From [Clostridium] scindens (lineage in GTDB: Bacteria; Bacillota; Clostridia; Lachnospirales; Lachnospiraceae), in NCBI RefSeq assembly GCF_019597925.1, contig NZ_CP080442.1, positions 1,902,001-1,966,000 of the forward strand: a DNA stretch of 64,000 bases, written 5' to 3'. The position numbers and the translations under genes are program-made. The notes below the pieces were generated by a model. The model worked only from the letters and a program-made list of their open reading frames with translations. It had not been told where the DNA came from and did not search any database. Positions 35,083 through 43,298 of the stretch are shown here, piece by piece (position 1 is the first letter of the stretch; every line of letters starts with the position of its first letter).

Positions 35083-36027
35083 ATGGCAGAAGAACAGAAA
35101 GAAAGCATGGGTTTTTTCAAGCGCCTGGTGTCTGGCCTCGGAAAGACCAGGGATAATATCGTATCAGGCATCGACAGCATTTTCAGCGGCTTTTCCCATA
35201 TTGACGATGATTTTTATGAGGAACTGGAAGAAGTGCTGATTATGGGAGATCTGGGAGTTACGGCTACCTATGATATCCTGGAAGACTTGAAGGCTAAGGT
35301 AAAAGAACAGCATATTAAAGAGCCATCCCAGTGCAGGCAGCTTTTGATCGACAGCATCAAGGAGCAGATGGATGTAGGAGAGACAGCCTACGAATTTGAA
35401 GATCAGACATCCGTAGTGATGGTCATCGGCGTCAATGGCGTGGGCAAGACCACCACCATTGGCAAACTGGCAGGAAAATTGCGGGCGCAGAATAAGAAGG
35501 TAGTCCTGGCGGCGGCAGACACCTTCCGCGCCGCTGCGGGAGAACAGTTAAAGGAGTGGGCCAGCCGGGCCCAGGCAGACTTGATCGGAGGACAGGAAGG
35601 GTCAGATCCGGCATCCGTAGTCTACGACGCGGTGGCGGCCGCTAAGGCAAGGCATGCGGACGTGCTGCTTTGTGATACGGCGGGACGGCTCCACAATAAG
35701 AAGAACCTGATGGAAGAGTTGAAGAAGATGAACCGTATCATTGACCGGGAATATCCGGAGGCCTTCCGGGAGACCCTGGTGGTGCTGGATGCTACCACAG
35801 GACAGAATGCCCTGCAGCAGGCCAGGGAATTCAATGAAGTTGCAGATATTACGGGAATCATACTGACGAAGATGGACGGAACGGCCAAAGGAGGAATTGC
35901 GGTTGCCATACAGGCGGAACTGGGAATTCCGGTAAAATATATCGGCGTAGGCGAGACCATCGAAGATTTACAGAAATTTGATGCAGACACTTTTGTCAAT
36001 GCACTTTTTCAGACAAGCATAGAGTAA
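35083..36027 (+). CDS. ftsY: Signal recognition particle receptor FtsY
   Basis: A 314-residue GTPase that docks SRP-ribosome complexes at the membrane. A short N-terminal A region (FFKRLVSGLGKTRDNIVSGI) leads to the N domain and the G domain with P-loop GVNGVGKTTTIGKLA, ADTFRAAA, DTAGR and TKMDGTAKGG. The acidic A domain of enterobacteria is missing, as usual in Firmicutes. ffh is not in the window. Confidence 0.97.
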   Translation: MAEEQKESMGFFKRLVSGLGKTRDNIVSGIDSIFSGFSHIDDDFYEELEEVLIMGDLGVTATYDILEDLKAKVKEQHIKEPSQCRQLLIDSIKEQMDVGETAYEFEDQTSVVMVIGVNGVGKTTTIGKLAGKLRAQNKKVVLAAADTFRAAAGEQLKEWASRAQADLIGGQEGSDPASVVYDAVAAAKARHADVLLCDTAGRLHNKKNLMEELKKMNRIIDREYPEAFRETLVVLDATTGQNALQQAREFNEVADITGIILTKMDGTAKGGIAVAIQAELGIPVKYIGVGETIEDLQKFDADTFVNALFQTSIE

Positions 36028-36068
36028 TGTAAACCAACCAAACTAAGAGAGAAAGAGAGGGAATTGCA

Positions 36069-37283
36069 ATGTTAACATTGGACAAATTTGAACAGGCAAG
36101 CGAAATCGTAAAAAAGGTAACCAACCCTACAAAACTGGTCTACAGCGAATATTTAAGCAGCCAGTCCGGCGGAAAAGTATACCTGAAGCCAGAGAATATG
36201 CAGTATACCGGAGCATACAAGGTGCGCGGCGCATATTACAAGATCAGCACGATGAGCGAGGAAGAACGGGAGAAGGGCCTGATTACCGCATCCGCAGGCA
36301 ACCATGCCCAGGGCGTGGCATACGCTGCCCAGAAGTTTGGATGCAAGGCGACCATCGTCATGCCGACGATCACGCCTCTGATTAAAGTAAACCGTACTAA
36401 GAGTTACGGGGCAGATGTCGTGCTTCATGGCGATGTCTATGATGATGCCTGCGCGCATGCAATCCAGCTGGCAGAGGAGAACGGCTATACATTCGTGCAT
36501 CCGTTTGACGACCTGGATATCGCGACCGGCCAGGGAACCATCGCTATGGAGATCGTGCAGGAGCTTCCTACGGTGGATTACATACTGGTGCCAATCGGCG
36601 GCGGCGGACTTGTAACCGGCGTATCCACCCTGGCAAAGATGCTGAATCCAAAGATCCAGGTGATCGGCGTGGAGCCGGCAGCGGCAGCCAGCATGACGGC
36701 GGCCATCAAGGCCGGGGGGCCTGTGACGCTGGATAGCGCCAACACGATCGCAGACGGAACTGCAGTGAAGCGCGTAGGAGAAACCATCTTCCCATACGCC
36801 CAGGAGAACATTGACCGTATTCTGACGGTGGAAGATGATGAACTGATCGGCGCTTTCCTTGATATGGTAGAGAACCATAAGATGATCGTAGAGAATTCAG
36901 GGCTTCTTACGGTTGCGGCGTTAAAGCAGCTGGATCTGAAGGGAAAGAAGGCAGTGTCCGTACTAAGCGGCGGCAACATGGATGTGATTACCATGTCTTC
37001 CATCGTTCAGCATGGCCTGATCCAGAGAGACAGGATCTTCTCCGTATCCGTACTGCTTCCGGATAAGCCGGGCGAACTGGTGAGAGTTGCGGCAACAATA
37101 GCCAATGCCCAGGGCAACGTCATCAAGCTGGATCATAACCAGTTTGTAAGTACCAACCGTAATGCGGCTGTGGAACTGCGTATTACGATGGAGGCGTTTG
37201 GAACCGAGCATAAGCATGAGATTATGAAAGCGCTGGAAGATGAAGGATTCCGTCCTCGCGAAATCGGCGCTAAGCTTTATTAA
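36069..37283 (+). CDS. ilvA: Threonine ammonia-lyase
   Basis: A 404-residue PLP enzyme turning threonine into 2-oxobutyrate and ammonia. PLP lysine in QYTGAYKVRGAYYKI, ASAGNHAQGVAYAA, and the phosphate loop PIGGGGLVTGV. A single ACT domain occupies about 328-404 (RIFSVSVLLPDKPGELVRVA), which places it in the short one-ACT class seen in both isoleucine-forming and catabolic enzymes; ilvA is therefore a tentative symbol. The site AAAGAGAGGGAATTGCA precedes the ATG. A small membrane protein follows with a 2-base gap. Confidence 0.9.
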   Translation: MLTLDKFEQASEIVKKVTNPTKLVYSEYLSSQSGGKVYLKPENMQYTGAYKVRGAYYKISTMSEEEREKGLITASAGNHAQGVAYAAQKFGCKATIVMPTITPLIKVNRTKSYGADVVLHGDVYDDACAHAIQLAEENGYTFVHPFDDLDIATGQGTIAMEIVQELPTVDYILVPIGGGGLVTGVSTLAKMLNPKIQVIGVEPAAAASMTAAIKAGGPVTLDSANTIADGTAVKRVGETIFPYAQENIDRILTVEDDELIGAFLDMVENHKMIVENSGLLTVAALKQLDLKGKKAVSVLSGGNMDVITMSSIVQHGLIQRDRIFSVSVLLPDKPGELVRVAATIANAQGNVIKLDHNQFVSTNRNAAVELRITMEAFGTEHKHEIMKALEDEGFRPREIGAKLY

Positions 37284-37285
37284 AA

Positions 37286-37810
37286 ATGACGCCTGAGAAT
37301 TTAGCGATTCTTATCATAGGCGGTCTGGGAGCCTTGCTGCTGGTGATCGGAATCGGGATAGCGGCGGCCCAAAAAAGCAAGATCCGTCATTGTACAAAGA
37401 TGACAGCCGGGCGGGTGATCAGGCATCGATATCGTGGCGACGGACGGGTGAATCCTATGATAGAATACGAAGTAGAGGGGCAGATGTACACGGTGGCCCG
37501 GAAGTTTCGAGGAATCATCACGAAGACCAGGATATCCCCAGGGAAACTATACGAAGATAGTGGCGCATACGTGACGGAAAAGGATTATCTGTATATTCCC
37601 AGGAGCGCCGTGACGAATATAAGGCAGATGGCGCAAGACCTATGGCCGATAGGAAGCAGCATTAACGTCTATTACAATCCTCTGCGGCCCCAAGAAGCCC
37701 ACGCCGAAAAAATACCGGCACAGCCGCCGGCAGAAACACGCGTTTTTGCTGGCGCCGGCATCGGGCTTATGATACTTTCCTTTATAATCGCTTTTTTCAT
37801 TGCATCATAG
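37286..37810 (+). CDS. Small membrane protein (DUF3592-like)
   Basis: A 174-residue protein with one hydrophobic helix at about 7-27 and another at 153-173, and between them a basic beta-rich part (AGRVIRHRYRGDGRVNPMIEYEVEGQMY, FNPLRP-like VYYNPLRPQEA). This layout resembles DUF3592 proteins. It starts 3 bases after the ilvA stop and the SD lies within the ilvA end (weak), so translation is likely coupled. No function is assigned, and no link with threonine breakdown is evident. Confidence 0.65.
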   Translation: MTPENLAILIIGGLGALLLVIGIGIAAAQKSKIRHCTKMTAGRVIRHRYRGDGRVNPMIEYEVEGQMYTVARKFRGIITKTRISPGKLYEDSGAYVTEKDYLYIPRSAVTNIRQMAQDLWPIGSSINVYYNPLRPQEAHAEKIPAQPPAETRVFAGAGIGLMILSFIIAFFIAS

Positions 37811-37835
37811 ATTGCCGCCTTCATGCGGGAATATA

Positions 37836-37880
37836 AAATAGCATTCAATCCATGAAAATGGGCTGGATGCTATTTTTTTC
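37836..37880 (+). terminator. Terminator after the ilvA unit
   Basis: AAATAGCATTCAATCC pairs with GGGCTGGATGCTATTT (14 of 16, with G-U pairs) and is followed by T residues. Confidence 0.8.
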
Positions 37881-37889
37881 ATCCAGATA

Positions 37890-37924
37890 TTGACAAATGG
37901 TGTATAATTGTATACAATTATACA
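37890..37924 (+). promoter_or_regulatory. Promoter and 24-bp palindromic operator of the Re-citrate synthase unit
   Basis: TTGACA at 37890-37895, 17 bases, TACAAT at 37913-37918. Positions 37901-37924 form a perfect 24-bp palindrome with centre TTGTATACAA, the usual type of site for FadR/FCD-subfamily GntR regulators. It covers the -10 box, so binding would block transcription. A second -10 candidate, TATAAT at 37903, lies in its left arm. Confidence 0.8.
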
Positions 37925-37979
37925 TATTAAGTTTCATACTTTACTAAAACATAATACCTATAAAGGAGAGAGAAAGAAA

Positions 37980-39365
37980 ATGGAAGATAGGAAAGTGTAT
38001 CTGGATAAACATTCGAACCTGCTGCAGCTGGAAGAGCATATGTACCCCTTGGTGGATGTTGAAAAACCCAACATCTTCCGCAACCTTTTCCACTATGACG
38101 AGATCCCCAAGATCGCGTTCAATGACCGTATAGTGCCTCACAGCATGCCGGACGAGATCTGGATCACGGATACGACTTTCCGTGACGGACAGCAGTCCAG
38201 AGCGCCTTACAGCACGAAGCAGATCGTGGAGATCTACGATTATCTCCACCGTCTTGGAGGCCCGAATGGGAAGATCCGCCAGTGCGAGTTCTTCCTGTAT
38301 AGTAAAAAGGACCGCGATGCCGTTTATAAATGTATGGAAAAAGGCTATGATTTTCCTGAGATTACCAGCTGGATCAGAGCAAGCAAGAAGGATTTCCAAT
38401 TGGTAAAAGACATTGGACTTAAGGAAACGGGCATTCTGGTCAGCTGTTCGGATTATCATATCTTCTTCAAGATGAAGATGACCAGGCTGGAGGCCATGAA
38501 CCATTACCTGTCCGTCGTCAGGGAATGCCTGGAGACGGGGATCAGCCCGAGATGCCATCTGGAAGACATCACCAGGGCAGATATCTATGGTTTCGTAATC
38601 CCCTTCTGCCTGGAATTGATGAATCTGATGAACGAGTATAAGATTCCCGTGAAGATCCGTGTCTGCGATACGATGGGCTATGGAGTGAATTATCCGGGAG
38701 CGGTGATTCCAAGGTCTATCCCGGGAATCATCTACGGACTGAGGATACATGCAGGCGTTCCCAGCGAATTGATCGAATTCCATGGACATAATGACTTTTA
38801 TAAAGCAGTGAGCAATTCCACGACAGCATGGCTGTACGGAGCATCCGGAATCAATTGCTCCTTGTTCGGCATTGGAGAGCGGACAGGAAACACGCCTCTT
38901 GAGGCCATGGTATTTGAATATGCGCAGATAAGAGGAACCCTGGACGGCATGGATACGCGGGTGATCACGGAACTGGCGGAATATTACGAAAAAGAGATTG
39001 GATATAAAGTTCCTGCCCAGACACCGTTTGTAGGAAAGAACTTTAATGTGACGAAAGCAGGAATCCATGCGGACGGTCTATTGAAAAATGAAGAAATATA
39101 TAATATATTTGATACAGATAAGTTCCTGAACCGGCCCCCGATGGTGGCTGTGTCCAATACTTCCGGGCTTGCGGGAATTGCCCACTGGATCAATACCTAC
39201 TTCAAGCTGCCGGAAGAAAAGGCTGTGGACAAGAATTCCGAACTGGTGAAGAAGGTCAAAGAGTGGGTTGATGCAGAGTACGAGAGCGGCCGCGTGACAT
39301 CGCTGACGGATGAGGAACTGCTGAAAGTCATTCATGAGACATGCCAGGAATTAGGCATAATCTAA
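37980..39365 (+). CDS. Re-citrate synthase-like (isopropylmalate/homocitrate synthase family) enzyme
   Basis: A 461-residue protein of the DRE-TIM metallolyase family: ITDTTFRDGQQSRAPYS near residue 65, catalytic-type RCHLEDITRADIYGFV, metal ligands EFHGHNDFYKAVSN, CSLFGIGERTGNTPLEAMV. It lacks the leucine-binding LeuA allosteric domain. The close linkage to NADP isocitrate dehydrogenase argues for the Re-face citrate synthase known from Clostridium kluyveri: oxaloacetate + acetyl-CoA to citrate. Databases often call such proteins 2-isopropylmalate synthase, homocitrate synthase or worse. The ATG at 37980 has AAAGGAGAGAGAAAG before it. Aconitase is not in the window. Confidence 0.75.
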   Translation: MEDRKVYLDKHSNLLQLEEHMYPLVDVEKPNIFRNLFHYDEIPKIAFNDRIVPHSMPDEIWITDTTFRDGQQSRAPYSTKQIVEIYDYLHRLGGPNGKIRQCEFFLYSKKDRDAVYKCMEKGYDFPEITSWIRASKKDFQLVKDIGLKETGILVSCSDYHIFFKMKMTRLEAMNHYLSVVRECLETGISPRCHLEDITRADIYGFVIPFCLELMNLMNEYKIPVKIRVCDTMGYGVNYPGAVIPRSIPGIIYGLRIHAGVPSELIEFHGHNDFYKAVSNSTTAWLYGASGINCSLFGIGERTGNTPLEAMVFEYAQIRGTLDGMDTRVITELAEYYEKEIGYKVPAQTPFVGKNFNVTKAGIHADGLLKNEEIYNIFDTDKFLNRPPMVAVSNTSGLAGIAHWINTYFKLPEEKAVDKNSELVKKVKEWVDAEYESGRVTSLTDEELLKVIHETCQELGII

Positions 39366-39381
39366 TTGGGGAGATGTAGGA

Positions 39382-40035
39382 ATGGAAGAGTATCATGACC
39401 ACTCATTGCGTGGAAGAGTATTTCAAAAAATCAGAGAGGATATCCTGACAGGCGTCTACAAAGAGCATGACGAACTGCGGGAAGTAAGTATTGGAGAAGA
39501 ACTGGGCGTAAGCAGGACTCCGGTCAGAGAAGCACTGCGGCAGCTGGAACTGGAAGGACTGGTGACGATTGTACCGAACAAGGGAGCCTACGTCACGGGA
39601 ATTACCCCTCAGGATGTGCATGACATCTACAAGATCCGTTCTCTTTTGGAAGGGCTTTGTGCCAGATGGGCGACGGAACACATCACAGGCAGGCAGATCG
39701 AAGAACTGGAAGAGATCATTCTTCTGTCAGAATTCCACCTGCGCAAAAAGAGTGCCGAGCAGGCCGAACAGGTGTCGGAACTGGATGGAAAGTTCCATAA
39801 AGTCTTGTACGAAGCCTCTAATAGTCGTATACTGGAACACGTATTATCCGATTTCCATAAATATGTCCAGATGGCAAGGATGATGTCCGTAGGGGCCAAA
39901 GACAGGGCCGAGCGCTCCATAGAAGAGCACAGGGACATCTTAAAGGCGATCAAGGATAAGGATCCCGATAAGGCAGAGTGGCTGGCAAATCAGCACATCA
40001 TGAAGGTAATGGAAAATCTTCATATGGAAAACTAA
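39382..40035 (+). CDS. GntR-family (FadR/FCD subfamily) transcriptional regulator
   Basis: A 217-residue regulator. The N-terminal winged helix (about 8-75) has ELREVSIGEELGVSRTPVREALRQLELEGL, and the C-terminal FCD ligand domain (about 80-210) contains the histidine/aspartate positions expected for a metal-bound carboxylate pocket (ELDGKFHKVLYEAS, SIEEHRDILKAI). FCD regulators commonly sense organic acids such as citrate or malate. It lies between the citrate-synthase-like gene (16-base gap) and icd (22-base gap), so the palindrome at 37901-37924 is its likely target (inference). Confidence 0.88.
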   Translation: MEEYHDHSLRGRVFQKIREDILTGVYKEHDELREVSIGEELGVSRTPVREALRQLELEGLVTIVPNKGAYVTGITPQDVHDIYKIRSLLEGLCARWATEHITGRQIEELEEIILLSEFHLRKKSAEQAEQVSELDGKFHKVLYEASNSRILEHVLSDFHKYVQMARMMSVGAKDRAERSIEEHRDILKAIKDKDPDKAEWLANQHIMKVMENLHMEN

Positions 40036-40057
40036 CAATAGAAGGAGAGTATGCAAG

Positions 40058-41254
40058 ATGGCAAAGATTAAGATGACAACACCAATTGTCGAGATGGACG
40101 GCGACGAGATGACCAGGATCCTCTGGAAGATGATAAAAGAGAATCTTCTGGAGCCTTTTATCGAACTGAATACGGAATATTATGATTTGGGACTGGAGTA
40201 CAGGAATGAGACCAACGATCAGGTTACGGTGGATGCCGCCAATGCGACGAAAAAATACAAGGTCGCGGTAAAATGCGCGACTATTACTCCCAATGCGGCA
40301 CGCATGACCGAGTATGACCTGAAGGAAATGTGGAAAAGCCCCAACGGCACCATCCGCGCGATCCTGGATGGAACCGTATTCCGCGCGCCAATCGTGGTAA
40401 AGGGAATCGAGCCGTGCGTGAAAAACTGGAAGAAGCCGATCACCATTGCCAGACACGCATACGGCGATGTATATAAAGGCTCTGAGATGAAGATCCCGGG
40501 GGCCGGCAAGGTAGAACTGGTCTATACGGCTGAGGATGGCACTCAGACGAAGGAACTGGTACATAATTTTACGGGCGAGGGAATCGTGCAGGGAATGCAT
40601 AATGTGAGCCAGTCCATCGCAAGTTTTGCAAGAAGCTGCTTTAACTATGCCCTGGATACGAAGCAGGATCTGTGGTTTGCGACAAAAGACACGATCTCCA
40701 AGAAGTATGACCATACGTTCAAGGACATTTTCCAGGAAATCTATGACGCGGAATATGATGAGAAGTTCAAATCGGCAGGCATCGTATACTTCTATACCCT
40801 GATCGACGATGCGGTTGCCCGCGTTATGAAGTCGGAAGGCGGATATATCTGGGCATGCAAGAACTATGACGGGGATGTGATGAGCGACATGGTTTCTTCT
40901 GCGTTCGGCTCTCTTGCCATGATGACTTCCGTACTGGTGTCGCCGGACGGCTATTATGAGTACGAGGCTGCTCATGGAACCGTGCAGCGCCATTACTATA
41001 AGCATTTGAAGGGCGAGGAGACGTCCACCAACTCTGTGGCTACCATCTTTGCATGGACCGGAGCGCTCAGGAAAAGAGGCGAATTAGACGGTAATTCTGA
41101 ACTGATGGAATTTGCCGACAGGCTGGAGAAGGCGACCATTGATACCATCGAATCCGGAAAGATGACGAAGGATCTGGCCTTGATCACTACGATTGAGAAT
41201 CCTACGGTGCTAAATAGCGAGGAGTTTATTAAGGCTATCGGGGAGAGACTTTAA
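40058..41254 (+). CDS. icd: NADP-dependent isocitrate dehydrogenase
   Basis: A 398-residue enzyme of the eukaryote-like (subfamily II) type, isocitrate + NADP to 2-oxoglutarate + CO2. Recognisable parts: TPIVEMDGDEMTRILW, the substrate loop WKSPNGTIRAILDGTVFRAPI, KKYDHTFKDIFQEIY, YFYTLIDDAVARVMKSEGG, and the cofactor region AAHGTVQRHYYKHLKGEETSTNS. Full length. Together with the Re-citrate-synthase-like enzyme it gives a short oxidative branch to 2-oxoglutarate, mainly for glutamate in an anaerobe. The site AAGGAGAGTATGCAAG precedes the ATG. Confidence 0.95.
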   Translation: MAKIKMTTPIVEMDGDEMTRILWKMIKENLLEPFIELNTEYYDLGLEYRNETNDQVTVDAANATKKYKVAVKCATITPNAARMTEYDLKEMWKSPNGTIRAILDGTVFRAPIVVKGIEPCVKNWKKPITIARHAYGDVYKGSEMKIPGAGKVELVYTAEDGTQTKELVHNFTGEGIVQGMHNVSQSIASFARSCFNYALDTKQDLWFATKDTISKKYDHTFKDIFQEIYDAEYDEKFKSAGIVYFYTLIDDAVARVMKSEGGYIWACKNYDGDVMSDMVSSAFGSLAMMTSVLVSPDGYYEYEAAHGTVQRHYYKHLKGEETSTNSVATIFAWTGALRKRGELDGNSELMEFADRLEKATIDTIESGKMTKDLALITTIENPTVLNSEEFIKAIGERL

Positions 41255-41282
41255 GTGGCTTAATTTGTTTTTTCGAGGACGG

Positions 41283-41542
41283 ACGTTGCGGGAAAGGGAG
41301 ATACACGGCGGTAAATCCCACTTGCTTCGCCGGGAAAGTATAAGTCAAAAAAGCCTCAAATCTAAGTAACCGGACATATTCGGCGAAAAATTCTGAAAGA
41401 ATTTCTCACCTCAGATGTCCTTGGATATTTTGTTTGTGACAAAATATCCATACTTAGATTTGAGGCTTTTTCGACTAACACTTTCCTTTCGGCTCGCTCT
41501 ACGGACATACCGCCATGTATCTCTCTTTCCCGCACCTGACGT
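41283..41542. repeat. Large nested palindrome after icd
   Basis: The outer arms 41283-41313 and 41508-41542 are near-complementary except for a 4-base insertion and a few changes. The inner arms 41344-41368 and 41451-41475 match at 24 of 25 positions. A third hairpin (41423-41432 with 41440-41449, perfect 10 bp) sits inside. The inner stem with its flanking A5/T5 runs can work as a two-way terminator for icd and the opposing membrane-protein gene, but that does not explain the outer tiers. This fills nearly all of the 319-bp gap between genes. A 48-codon frame on the minus strand (41362-41508) runs through it. Confidence 0.85.
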
Positions 41543-41573
41543 TCTCTGATAAAGCAAAGGAGAGGCGCTGGGG

Positions 41574-42008
41574 TTACATTTCTTTGCTGAATTTGTGTTT
41601 GTAGTAGGCGTAGGTTAGGAGCATGGCGATTAGGGCGGCGGCGCTTAGGAGGATGGGGATGAGGGGCGTGCGCTGCTCAATCAGGATGAAGATGATTCCC
41701 AGCATGACGTAGAGCATGACGTCAAAGGCTCTGGCTTTGGCCTGGCTGATGATGGCGATGTTACGTTCGTCGTTTTTCTCGATTAATTCCCGCACGGGCT
41801 GGCCCAGCTGGGCCTGCTTCTTGTAGATGTAGGTAGTGCCGAAATAGTTGATTCCGAAGATCATGCAGATCATCCCGGCATAGTGGAGTATAGAGAATAG
41901 GGTCTGTATGGGAGCGGAAAAGGCTCGCATGCTATCCAGCATGCCAAAGACGAAGTACAGGATAATGCCTGCTGCCAGCAGGATGATTTTATTTCTTTTT
42001 TCTTTCAT
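41574..42008 (-). CDS. Small four-helix membrane protein (DUF2178-like)
   Basis: A 144-residue protein with four hydrophobic helices (about 7-24, 33-53, 90-108, 114-133) and a cytoplasmic loop NDERNIAIISQAKARAFD, a motif seen in DUF2178-type proteins. Its start overlaps the stop of the XRE regulator gene by 4 bases, giving a two-gene operon regulator then membrane protein. Such pairs are frequent in Firmicutes but without known function. Moderate ribosome site GGAGGAATCAGA. Confidence 0.75.
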   Translation of the reverse strand: MKEKRNKIILLAAGIILYFVFGMLDSMRAFSAPIQTLFSILHYAGMICMIFGINYFGTTYIYKKQAQLGQPVRELIEKNDERNIAIISQAKARAFDVMLYVMLGIIFILIEQRTPLIPILLSAAALIAMLLTYAYYKHKFSKEM

Positions 42009-42208
42009 TCTGATTCCTCCTCATAGATAAAAATATCTTCAATATTCATGTGGAAATACCGGGCGATCTTAAAAGCCAGAATGATGGAAGGATTGTACCG
42101 TCCGTTCTCCAGGGAGCCGATGGTCTGCCTGGAGACTTCCAGGATATCGGCCAGTTCTTCCTGCTTAAGCCCGTGTTCTCTGCGGATTTCTTCCAGCCTG
42201 TTTTTCAA
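42005..42208 (-). CDS. Small XRE-family regulator
   Basis: A 67-residue single-domain helix-turn-helix protein (LEEIRREHGLKQEELADILE, SRQTIGSLENGRYNPSIILA). Start is TTG at 42208 behind AAGGAGGGATATTC. This compact class often represses its own operon with a membrane partner, as seen here. Its likely operators are the two direct repeats at 42227-42253 and 42274-42301. Confidence 0.9.
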   Translation of the reverse strand: MKNRLEEIRREHGLKQEELADILEVSRQTIGSLENGRYNPSIILAFKIARYFHMNIEDIFIYEEESE

Positions 42209-42226
42209 GAATATCCCTCCTTATCT

Positions 42227-42253
42227 AATGTCAAGTTTACTTTCCATAATTCC
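42227..42253. repeat. Operator-like direct repeat, copy proximal to the XRE gene
   Basis: AATGTCAAGTTTACTTTCCA followed by TAATTCC. It repeats at 42274-42301 with two changes and one insertion; the copies are 47 bases apart. This copy lies between the -10 box and the ribosome site of the XRE gene. Confidence 0.65.
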
Positions 42254-42281
42254 AGTATAGCATGCAATATATAAATGTCAA
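42254..42281 (-). promoter_or_regulatory. Promoter of the XRE-membrane protein operon
   Basis: Minus strand: TTGACA, 16 bases, TATACT. The -35 box lies inside the distal direct repeat. Confidence 0.75.
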
Positions 42282-42301
42282 GTTTGCTTTCCATAACTTC
42301 C
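42274..42301. repeat. Operator-like direct repeat, distal copy
   Basis: AATGTCAAGTTTGCTTTCCA followed by TAACTTCC. It contains the -35 box of the XRE promoter, and ends 12 bases from the -35 box of the divergent promoter at 42313. Confidence 0.65.
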
Positions 42302-42312
42302 TGCTAAGGTGG

Positions 42313-42341
42313 TTGAGTGGAAGATAAAATTGTGCTATACT
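42313..42341 (+). promoter_or_regulatory. Promoter of the cysteine-rich protein and reductase unit
   Basis: TTGAGT, 17 bases, TATACT, 25 bases before the ATG at 42366. Confidence 0.65.
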
Positions 42342-42365
42342 TTTTTCCTGGAAGGAGACTTGGAT

Positions 42366-42542
42366 ATGAAAAGTAATTGCGAGTCCTGCGCTCATTATGA
42401 ATATGATGAAGACTATGAATGCTACACATGCCAGATGAATCTGGATGAAGACGAACTCTATAAATTTGTGAACAATACATATCATGACTGTCCCTATTAC
42501 AGTTATGGGGACGAGTATGCAGTTGTCAGGCACCAGATGTAA
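42366..42542 (+). CDS. Small cysteine-rich acidic protein (DUF6472-like)
   Basis: A 58-residue protein starting KSNCESCAHYEYDEDYECYTC and ending near CPYYSYGDEYAVVRHQM. The spacing of C-x2-C, CxxC and a late C suggests metal binding. It looks like the family called DUF6472, which I recall from Lachnospiraceae; no function is known. ATG 42366 follows GGAAGGAGACTTGG. The reductase gene begins 27 bases later. Confidence 0.75.
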   Translation: MKSNCESCAHYEYDEDYECYTCQMNLDEDELYKFVNNTYHDCPYYSYGDEYAVVRHQM

Positions 42543-42569
42543 ATGCAAAAGAAAAGGGGAGAAGACAAG

Positions 42570-43298
42570 ATGAAGATACTGATGATTAATGGCACGATGA
42601 GAAAAGGATCTACTTATCAGGTCGGGAAATTGGCGATTGAAGAGATCATGCAGGAAGGGGACCAGCTCACAGAACTGTTCCTTCCCAAGGATATGCCGGA
42701 ATTCTGCCGGGGATGCGCTGCCTGCATCCGGGAGAGCGAGACGAGATGCCTGGACTATCTTATGTACATGAAGCGGTTTACCAGAATGATTGACGAGGCG
42801 GATCTGCTTATATTTACTTCTCCGGTATATGTGATGCACGTATCCGGCGCGATGAAGGCTCTGCTGGATCATTATGGATACCGGTGCATGATTCACCGCC
42901 CGGAGGCATCTATGTTTGGCAAGCAGGCTATCTGCATCGTTACGGCTGCCGGAGGCGGCATAAGGTCTGCGCTTAAAGATATCAAAGACAGCCTGCTGTA
43001 TTGGGGCGTAGCCAGAATTTACACCCTTGGAGTCAAGGTGGGAACCTCCGGCTTTGAACATATGGAACAGGCGGCAAAGGATCAGGTGACGGAAAATATC
43101 CGGAAGCTTGCCCTAAAAATACACAGAGAGCCTGCCGCTGTAAAGCCGGGGCTTAAGACAAAGATTTTATTCTATATCATGCGCAAGGTGGTTCGGGATG
43201 GAAACAATCCGGCTGACCAGAAGTATTGGGAAGAAAATGGATGGCTTGCCAAGGAAAGGCCATGGAAGAACAAGACTGGCCAGCAGGTGGAAGAATGA
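42570..43298 (+). CDS. Flavodoxin-fold NAD(P)H-dependent oxidoreductase
   Basis: A 242-residue protein. The N-terminus MKILMINGTMRKGSTYQVGK is the FMN-phosphate loop of the NADPH-dependent FMN reductase family; CRGCAACIRES may hold a metal or disulfide; FTSPVYVMHVSGAMKALLDH is the flavin-binding turn. A C-terminal extension of about 60 residues is unusual. Substrate unknown. Start ATG 42570 with GGGGAGAAGACAAG; an upstream in-frame ATG (42543) is less likely. Its stop overlaps the hydrolase start (ATGA). Confidence 0.82.
   Translation: MKILMINGTMRKGSTYQVGKLAIEEIMQEGDQLTELFLPKDMPEFCRGCAACIRESETRCLDYLMYMKRFTRMIDEADLLIFTSPVYVMHVSGAMKALLDHYGYRCMIHRPEASMFGKQAICIVTAAGGGIRSALKDIKDSLLYWGVARIYTLGVKVGTSGFEHMEQAAKDQVTENIRKLALKIHREPAAVKPGLKTKILFYIMRKVVRDGNNPADQKYWEENGWLAKERPWKNKTGQQVEE

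Noticed and set aside
37980..39365. 2-isopropylmalate synthase for leucine synthesis
   Set aside because: No LeuA regulatory domain and no leuBCD nearby; linkage to icd and a GntR regulator fits Re-citrate synthase better.
41362..41508. 48-codon minus-strand frame inside the icd palindrome
   Set aside because: It spans all tiers of the palindrome, has no good ribosome site and no recognised domain; kept only as a remark.
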